DNA of 5,084 nucleotides from Porticoccaceae bacterium UBA1989 (GTDB lineage Bacteria; Pseudomonadota; Gammaproteobacteria; Pseudomonadales; Porticoccaceae). The position numbers were made by a program, and so were the translations under genes. The DNA is taken from the NCBI GenBank assembly GCA_002335945.1, contig DDDD01000075.1, positions 1 to 5,084 on the forward strand, given 5' to 3'. The notes under the pieces are model-generated. The model was given only the letters and a program-made list of their open reading frames with translations, had not been told where the DNA came from and did no database searches. Every line of letters begins with the position of its first letter. The stretch's first letter is position 1. Positions 1-5,084 of the stretch are shown one piece after another.

Positions 1-683
1 ACTGCGGCTAGTAGCGGTATGTTGGCGCTGGTGGTTTTTGCGACCATTTCATAGCTGGCTCTGCTGGTGACTAATACGAAGCCTAGCTCTTGCTCATGCT
101 GTTTTTTAGCCAGTGCGCCTAACAATTTGTCTAGGGCATTGTGGCGGCCTACATCTTCACGCACCAATAGTATCTCGCCCTGCTGGTTGCAGTAGGCGGC
201 ACCATGCACTGCGCCGGTTTGTTGTTGTAGTTTTTGTTGGGCTGCTAAGGCGCTGGAGGCTTTTTGTAGGGCTTCGTGGCTTAGTGCCAGCTCTGTGGTG
301 ACCATGGCCGGTTCGGTGATGGCCTGGTCTAATGATTCTGCGCCGCAGAGTCCGCAACCGGTTCTGCCTACTAGGTTGCGGCGCTTTTCTTTTAACTTGG
401 CGAAGGGTTCTGCGGTAATGGTTAGGGCTAGCTCTATGCCTTTGTCGGTTTCTGTTATTTCGCAATCTAGTAGTTGTTTGGCGCTTTCTAAGATGCCTTC
501 GCTGAGGCTAAAACCTAAGGCAAAGTCTTCTAGGTCTGCTGGTGTAGCCATCATGACCACATGGGAAATACCGTTATAGACTAACGCGATGGCGATTTCT
601 GTGGCGACCCAATCTGTGCCCTCGGCTATCTCTCCGGCTTTCCAGATGACACGAGTAACCTTATCTGAACCCTCCACCGCCAC
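1..683 (-). CDS. fdhD: Formate dehydrogenase accessory sulfurtransferase FdhD/FdsC (partial, C-terminus beyond window)
   Basis: FdhD-family proteins pass sulfur from a cysteine desulfurase to the molybdenum bis-MGD cofactor, and/or bind that cofactor, before insertion into formate dehydrogenase; they act in the cytoplasm. The frame stays open from a GTG at 683-681 to the window edge, giving 227 codons. E. coli FdhD is about 277 residues, so roughly the last 50 are missing. Visible family motifs are TPADLEDFALGF with SEG (47-63), the CxxC loop RTGCGLCG (C110 and C113, the sulfur-carrying pair), GAVHGAA (157-163), VREDVGRHNALDKL (174-187) and TSRASYEMVAKT (206-217). The start is chosen because conserved sequence begins near residue 29 and the first in-frame ATG (codon 44) would cut into it; a second GTG at 677-675 is also possible. 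The fdsA stop lies two bases upstream. No strong Shine-Dalgarno is seen: AGAAG lies about 13 bases away, so translational coupling is likely. Leucine codons are unusually rich in CTA/TTA. Family identity is firm; the exact start is less so. Confidence 0.95.
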   Translation of the reverse strand, partial: MAVEGSDKVTRVIWKAGEIAEGTDWVATEIAIALVYNGISHVVMMATPADLEDFALGFSLSEGILESAKQLLDCEITETDKGIELALTITAEPFAKLKEKRRNLVGRTGCGLCGAESLDQAITEPAMVTTELALSHEALQKASSALAAQQKLQQQTGAVHGAAYCNQQGEILLVREDVGRHNALDKLLGALAKKQHEQELGFVLVTSRASYEMVAKTTSANIPLLAA

Positions 684-685
684 GC

Positions 686-3532
686 TTAGTGACGCGCTTC
701 TTTTAATAAGCCTAGCTGCTGCTTATCAAAAGATTTTTGCCGCGCCTGCCAGCTTGATGGCTCGGTAACTTTGCTAATTTGTACGGCGGTCACTTTGTAC
801 TCTGGGCAGTTAGTGGCCCAGTCGCTGTTGTCTGTGGTGATAACGTTGGCACCGGAAACTGGGTGGTGGAATGTGGTGTACACGACGCCTGGTTTTACTT
901 TGTCGGTCACATCGGCACGTAATACGGTGTCCCCTACTCGGCTGTTGATGCCGACCCAGTCGCCATGATTAATACCGCGCTCTTCGGCATCATGGGGATG
1001 GATTTCTAGTACGTCTTCACCGTGCCATTCGCTGTTTTGGGTGCGTCTGGTTTGGGCGCCTACATTGTATTGGGACAGTATGCGACCGGTGGTGAGTAGC
1101 AGTGGAAACTTGCGGTTGGCGCGCTCGGTCGTGGCCACGTATTCGGTCATGGCAAAGAAGCCTTTGCCGCGCACAAATTCGTCGACGTGCATGATGGGCG
1201 TACCCTCTGGGGTATCGTCATTGCACGGCCATTGGATGCTGCCCAGCTGATCTAAACGGTCGTATGACACGCCGTTAAAGGTTGGGGTTAGGCGAGCTAT
1301 TTCGTCCATTATTTCTGATGGATGGCTGTAGTCCATCTTGCAGCCCAGAGCATTGGCGAGTGCCATGGTGCCTTCCCAGTCGGCTTTGCCGCTTAATGGT
1401 GGCATGGCTTTGCGCACTCGAGATATTCTTCGTTCGGCGTTGGTGAAGGTGCCGTCTTTTTCTAAGAAGGAAGCGCCGGGTAAAAATACATGGGCAAATT
1501 TAGCGGTTTCGTTGAGGAAGATATCTTGCACCACTAGGCATTCGATGGAGCGCAGTGCGGCTTCCACATGCTGGGTGTTGGGGTCGGACTGGGCGATATC
1601 TTCGCCTTGGCAATAGAGGCCTTTGAAGTCACCGTCTAGGGCTGCATCAAACATATTAGGAATGCGCAGGCCGGGTTCTGAATCTAGGGTTACGCCCCAA
1701 TCGCCTTCAAATAAGTCGCGGGTGGCTTTGTCGGAGATATGGCGATAGCCGGGCAGTTCATGGGGGAATGAACCCATGTCGCAGGAGCCCTGAACATTGT
1801 TTTGTCCGCGCAGTGGGTTTACGCCTACGCCGTCACGACCAATGTTGCCGGTGAGCATGGCGAGGTTGGCTATGCCCATAACGGCAGTGGAACCTTGGCT
1901 GTGTTCGGTGACGCCCAAGCCATAGAAAATCGCGCCGTTTCCGCCAGTGGCATAAAGGCGAGCAGCGGCGCGTAAATCAGTGGCGTCGACACCAGTAATA
2001 CTTGCGGTGTTTTCTGGGGAGTGACGTTCGTCGCCGATAAAGGCCTGCCACTTTTCAAATTCTGGAACGTCGCAGCGTTCGTTAATATAGTCACGGGCTT
2101 CTAGGCCTTCGTTAACTACGACATGGGCCAGGGCATTGAGAATGGTGACGTTTGTGCCAGGTCGTACGGGCAAATGATAGTCGGCGGTAACGTGGGGCGA
2201 GCTAACTAATTCAATTTTGCGCGGGTCAATAACAATCAGTTTTGCACCTTCACGCAGTCGGCGTTTTAGGCGTGAACCAAATACCGGATGAGCTTCTGTT
2301 GGATTGGCACCCATCACAATTACCACGTCGGCGTCGGCCACTGAGGCAAAGGTTTGCGTACCGGCAGATTCTCCCAAGGTGGTTTTTAAACCAAATCCGG
2401 TGGGTGAATGACAGACCCGGGCGCAGGTATCGATATTGTTATTACCAAAGCCGGCGCGAACCATTTTTTGTACTAAATAAACTTCTTCGTTGGTGCATCT
2501 TGAAGAGGAGATTGCGCCAATGCTGGTGCGGCCGTATTGGGCCTGAATATCTTTGAAACGTTTGGCGGTGTAGGTTACTGCTTCTTCCCAGGACACTTCT
2601 TTCCAGGGGTCGTCGATGCTATCCCGAATCATGGGCACGGTAATGCGATCTTTGTGGGTGGCATAACCAAAGGCGAAACGGCCTTTAACACAGGCATGAC
2701 CTTCGTTGGCCTTGCCGTCTTTATACGGCGTCATGCGCACGACTTGGTTGCCTTTCATCTCGGCTTTAAACGAGCAGCCTACGCCGCAGTAGGCGCAGGT
2801 GGTGATGACTGAGTGCTCGGGTTTACCGGCTTCAATTATGCTTTTTTCGGTGAGTGTTGCGGTGGGACAGGCATTGACACAGGCGCCACAGGACACACAT
2901 TCGGAATCCATAAAGTCTTCGGCCTGACTGGCGCTGACTTTGGATTCAAAACCACGACCATCGATAGTTAGCGCGAAGGTGCCCTGCACTTCTTCACAGG
3001 CGCGCACGCAACGTGAGCAGACGATGCACTTGGAGGGGTCGAAGGTAAAGTAGGGATTAGATTCGTCTTTCTCGGCGACTAAATGATTTTCGCCTTCGAA
3101 GCCATAACGCACGGAACGCAGGCCCAGTTCGCCGGCAGTATCTTGCAGTTCGCAGTCGCCATTGGTTGGGCAGGTTAGGCAGTCGAGTGGGTGATCGGAG
3201 ATATATAGTTCCATCACATTGCGGCGCAGTTTACCGATTTCATCGGACTGGGTTTTGACGTCCATGCCTGCTTCTGCATTGGTGGTGCAGGAGGCTGGGA
3301 ATCCTCGGCGGCCTTCAATTTCGACTAAACAAACGCGACAGGAGCCGAAGGATTTAAGTTGGTCGGTGGCACAGAGGCGCGGGATTTTTACACCGCTTTC
3401 GGCGGCAGCGCGCATCACTGAGGTGCCTTCTGGCACTGTGACACTAACGCCATCAATACTCAGCGTAACCATGGCTGTGCTGGTGCTTTTTGGGGTGCCG
3501 TAATCTGCTTGGGGTTCGTAGAATTCCAACAT
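686..3532 (-). CDS. fdsA: NAD-dependent formate dehydrogenase, molybdenum catalytic subunit FdsA
   Basis: This subunit oxidises formate to CO2 at a bis-MGD molybdenum centre and feeds electrons through Fe-S clusters to FdsB. It has 948 residues, normal for FdsA. An N-terminal 2Fe-2S domain (about 21-97) has C54, C65, C68 and C82. A His-Cys3 4Fe-4S motif follows (H114, C118, C121, C127). A two-cluster ferredoxin domain (about 160-230) has C169, C172, C175, C179 and C212, C215, C218, C222. The Mo-oxidoreductase 4Fe-4S site has C246, C249, C253 and C281, followed by K283. The Mo domain (about 297-730) holds the catalytic pair C374-H375 in ARVCHSPTG and R575 in NPLRGQNNVQGSCD, matching C386 and R587 of R. 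capsulatus. The C-terminal molybdopterin-dinucleotide-binding domain is about 808-915. Codon 374 is TGT, so this is a cysteine, not a selenocysteine, enzyme. There is no Tat signal, consistent with a cytoplasmic enzyme. The ATG directly follows the fdsB stop and has a good Shine-Dalgarno. NuoG is excluded by the intact Mo active site and by co-occurrence with fdhD. Confidence 0.98.
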   Translation of the reverse strand: MLEFYEPQADYGTPKSTSTAMVTLSIDGVSVTVPEGTSVMRAAAESGVKIPRLCATDQLKSFGSCRVCLVEIEGRRGFPASCTTNAEAGMDVKTQSDEIGKLRRNVMELYISDHPLDCLTCPTNGDCELQDTAGELGLRSVRYGFEGENHLVAEKDESNPYFTFDPSKCIVCSRCVRACEEVQGTFALTIDGRGFESKVSASQAEDFMDSECVSCGACVNACPTATLTEKSIIEAGKPEHSVITTCAYCGVGCSFKAEMKGNQVVRMTPYKDGKANEGHACVKGRFAFGYATHKDRITVPMIRDSIDDPWKEVSWEEAVTYTAKRFKDIQAQYGRTSIGAISSSRCTNEEVYLVQKMVRAGFGNNNIDTCARVCHSPTGFGLKTTLGESAGTQTFASVADADVVIVMGANPTEAHPVFGSRLKRRLREGAKLIVIDPRKIELVSSPHVTADYHLPVRPGTNVTILNALAHVVVNEGLEARDYINERCDVPEFEKWQAFIGDERHSPENTASITGVDATDLRAAARLYATGGNGAIFYGLGVTEHSQGSTAVMGIANLAMLTGNIGRDGVGVNPLRGQNNVQGSCDMGSFPHELPGYRHISDKATRDLFEGDWGVTLDSEPGLRIPNMFDAALDGDFKGLYCQGEDIAQSDPNTQHVEAALRSIECLVVQDIFLNETAKFAHVFLPGASFLEKDGTFTNAERRISRVRKAMPPLSGKADWEGTMALANALGCKMDYSHPSEIMDEIARLTPTFNGVSYDRLDQLGSIQWPCNDDTPEGTPIMHVDEFVRGKGFFAMTEYVATTERANRKFPLLLTTGRILSQYNVGAQTRRTQNSEWHGEDVLEIHPHDAEERGINHGDWVGINSRVGDTVLRADVTDKVKPGVVYTTFHHPVSGANVITTDNSDWATNCPEYKVTAVQISKVTEPSSWQARQKSFDKQQLGLLKEARH

Positions 3533-5080
3533 TTAATTTTCTCCCTGAGCAGCGCCTGCGGCGTCGCGTAATGAAAAGTCTTCGGGGAAATGGGCCAGTG
3601 CACTGCGCACTGGATAGGGCGTCATACCACCCATGGCACACAGAGAGCCAAACTCCATGGTGTCGCAAAGGTCATGCAACAAAATTAAATTATTGTCGCG
3701 GTTTTCGTTGGCGACAATTCGATCGATCACCTCAACACCACGCACCGAACCTATTCGACAGGGTGTGCATTTACCGCAGGATTCCACGACGCAGAATTCC
3801 ATGGCAAAACGAGCCTGAGCGGCCATATCGGCGGTATCATCGAACACCACAATGCCGCCGTGACCAATCATTGCCTTAATAGCGGCAAAGGCTTCGTAGT
3901 CCATGGGAGTGTCCCACTGGGACTCGGGTAAAAATGCCCCCAGGGGTCCACCAACCTGAATAGCACGAATGGGACGGCCGCTATAAGTGCCCTGCCCGTA
4001 GTCTTCGACCACTTCACGCAGGGTCACGCCAAAGGCTAATTCAATCAGACCGCCGCGTTTAATATTGCCAGCCAGCTGTATGGCTAAGGTGCCTCGTGAA
4101 CGACCCATGCCAAAGTTCTGATAGGTATCTGCGCCCTGTTCTAAAATGCTGGAAATGGCCGCTAGAGTAAGCACGTTATTTACTACCGTGGGCTTACCAA
4201 ACAAACCTTCAATTGCTGGCAGCGGGGGTTTGGCACGAACCATTCCACGCTTGCCCTCTAGACTCTCTAGCAATGAGGTCTCTTCGCCACAGATATAGGC
4301 CCCAGCGCCAAGGCGCACTTCAAGATGGAAGGTTTTACCGGAGCCTTGGATATTTTCGCCGAGGAAATTTGCAGCAACTGCCCTTTCGATAGCAGTGTTT
4401 AATAATTTATGGGCGACGGGATATTCCGAGCGCAAATAGATATAACCCTGATTGGCACCCACCGCTAAACCGGCGATGATCATGCCTTCAATCAGCTGGT
4501 AGGGATCGGCCTCCATCACCAGACGGTCGGCAAAGGTGCCTGAATCTCCTTCATCGGCATTACAAACTATGTATTTTTGACAGTCGTCTGCTCCAGCATC
4601 GTGAACCGTCTGCCATTTAATACCGGCGGGAAATGCTGCACCCCCGCGGCCGCGAAGGCCGGAGTCTTTAACCTGATCAACAATCTGCTGGCTGGTCATT
4701 TGTAGGGCGTTTTTAAGCCCTTTAAAGCCGTTTAAGGCCTGATAGTTATCCAAACAAACCGGGTCACCCACACCGGCACGGGCATAGGTAAGTCGCTGCT
4801 GGGATTTTAAATAGGGGATTTCTGCCACTTCACCCTGATAGAGGGCATGGCTGGTTGGATCTGATTCCACAGCATCGATAATGCTTGGAATGTCTTTGGC
4901 AGACACCGGACCAAAAGCTATACGGCCCTGATCGGTGTCTACTTCTAATAAGGGCTCTAACCAAAACATTCCACGGGAGCCATTGCGCACGGGCTCTATC
5001 CCCGCGGTTTGCAGTGCACGGGCGACTGCTTCTGAACCTAGGGCTAATGCAGTGGTATCTTGGGGGATATAAAAGATCAT
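3533..5080 (-). CDS. fdsB: NAD-dependent formate dehydrogenase, FMN/4Fe-4S diaphorase subunit FdsB
   Basis: FdsB takes electrons from FdsA and reduces NAD+ at its FMN; it is related to NuoF and HoxF. The product has 515 residues, close to known FdsB proteins (about 500-520). The N-terminal part (about 1-95) is the thioredoxin-like, NuoE-derived domain; it has no cysteine (the first is C109), so it cannot hold a 2Fe-2S cluster. The FMN/NAD-binding domain (about 125-300) shows GLRGRGGAAFPAGIKW (141-156), CNADEGDSGTFADR (173-186) and GAGAYICGEETSLLESLEG (258-276). An SLBB segment lies at about 330-364. The C-terminal 4Fe-4S domain has ESCGKCTPC (C435, C438, C441) and C481 in SLCAMGG. The ATG at 5080-5078 gives an N-terminus (MIFYIPQDTTALALGS) much like the family's, but only four bases lie upstream, so the ribosome site cannot be seen and a slightly earlier start is possible. 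NuoF is less likely because of the fused N-terminal domain and the adjacent fdsA. fdsG would be expected just upstream. Confidence 0.96.
   Translation of the reverse strand: MIFYIPQDTTALALGSEAVARALQTAGIEPVRNGSRGMFWLEPLLEVDTDQGRIAFGPVSAKDIPSIIDAVESDPTSHALYQGEVAEIPYLKSQQRLTYARAGVGDPVCLDNYQALNGFKGLKNALQMTSQQIVDQVKDSGLRGRGGAAFPAGIKWQTVHDAGADDCQKYIVCNADEGDSGTFADRLVMEADPYQLIEGMIIAGLAVGANQGYIYLRSEYPVAHKLLNTAIERAVAANFLGENIQGSGKTFHLEVRLGAGAYICGEETSLLESLEGKRGMVRAKPPLPAIEGLFGKPTVVNNVLTLAAISSILEQGADTYQNFGMGRSRGTLAIQLAGNIKRGGLIELAFGVTLREVVEDYGQGTYSGRPIRAIQVGGPLGAFLPESQWDTPMDYEAFAAIKAMIGHGGIVVFDDTADMAAQARFAMEFCVVESCGKCTPCRIGSVRGVEVIDRIVANENRDNNLILLHDLCDTMEFGSLCAMGGMTPYPVRSALAHFPEDFSLRDAAGAAQGEN
3541..3545 (-). 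promoter_or_regulatory. Ribosome binding site of fdsA
   Basis: On the reverse strand GGGAG lies 8 bases upstream of the fdsA ATG (3532-3530) and inside the last codons of fdsB. The spacing is typical. It supports the fdsA start at 3532 over the internal ATG at codon 21 and suggests that fdsA is translated by re-initiation or coupling as ribosomes finish fdsB. Confidence 0.75.
3595..3613. repeat. Perfect 7-bp inverted repeat near the 3' end of fdsB
   Basis: The arms CCAGTGC and GCACTGG flank a 5-base loop within fdsB codons 490-496, about 63-81 bases before the fdsA start. In mRNA this could form a short hairpin. No T-run follows on the transcribed strand, so it is not an intrinsic terminator. 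It may be a chance result of the coding sequence; a role in fdsB-fdsA expression is speculation. Confidence 0.3.
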
Positions 5081-5084
5081 TTGG

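Noticed and set aside
157..465. Reverse-strand 102-codon frame overlapping fdhD
   Set aside because: The composition is extreme (Arg, Thr, His, Pro) and it is out of frame with the clear FdhD motifs. It is a frame-shift shadow of fdhD.
1756..1778. Overlapping inverted repeats (GTTCAT/ATGAAC and CATGGG/CCCATG) inside fdsA
   Set aside because: Six-base arms within the conserved SCDMGSFPHELPG coding stretch are easily explained by codon constraints; no T-run or gene boundary is nearby.
2537..2812. Forward-strand open frame of 91 codons opposite fdsA
   Set aside because: It lies wholly antisense to the conserved Fe-S region of fdsA, has no recognisable motif and no clear ribosome site. It is a shadow of the real gene.
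3453..3668. Reverse-strand 71-codon frame across the fdsB-fdsA junction
   Set aside because: It is out of frame with both genes, which are each fully supported by family motifs, and it has no motif of its own.
3490..3879. Forward-strand open frame of 129 codons opposite the fdsB end and fdsA start
   Set aside because: The product is rich in Arg, His and Pro with no recognisable domain, as expected from an antisense frame over strongly conserved coding sequence.
686..5080. Complex I (NuoF/NuoG) or NAD-reducing hydrogenase (HoxFU) genes
   Set aside because: The large subunit has a complete Mo/bis-MGD domain with the formate dehydrogenase C-H and R residues, and fdhD follows it. NuoG and HoxU lack these, so a formate dehydrogenase is the right call.

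Overview
The window carries one reverse-strand gene cluster for a cytoplasmic, molybdenum-dependent, NAD+-linked formate dehydrogenase of the FdsABG type, which oxidises formate to CO2 with reduction of NAD+. Read in the direction of transcription (from base 5084 down to 1), it holds fdsB (FMN/4Fe-4S diaphorase subunit, apparently complete), fdsA (bis-MGD/Fe-S catalytic subunit, complete) and the first 227 codons of fdhD (also called fdsC, the sulfurtransferase/cofactor chaperone), which runs off the window at base 1.

Layout: fdsB spans 5080-3533. Its stop codon abuts the fdsA ATG with no intervening base, and a clear Shine-Dalgarno sequence for fdsA lies in the last fdsB codons. fdsA spans 3532-686. 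fdhD begins two bases after the fdsA stop, probably at a GTG. There is no intergenic stretch longer than 2 bases, so no promoter or terminator is expected or seen. The operon promoter and probably fdsG (the 2Fe-2S NuoE-like subunit) lie beyond base 5084, and the rest of fdhD and perhaps fdsD lie before base 1. No RNA genes, mobile elements, CRISPR arrays or attachment sites were recognised.

How the parts work together: formate is oxidised at the molybdenum centre in FdsA. Electrons pass along the FdsA Fe-S chain (four 4Fe-4S and one 2Fe-2S clusters, all ligands present) to the 4Fe-4S cluster and FMN of FdsB, where NAD+ is reduced. FdhD supplies the sulfido ligand or handles bis-MGD so that FdsA becomes active.

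Organism: the proteins closely resemble, from memory, the Cupriavidus necator and Rhodobacter capsulatus Fds enzymes, which suggests a proteobacterium. The fairly balanced base composition and frequent TTA/CTA leucine codons argue against a very GC-rich host and would fit a gammaproteobacterium, but this is a weak inference. I found no sign of an undescribed system; this is a well-characterised operon type, and the findings are details within it.
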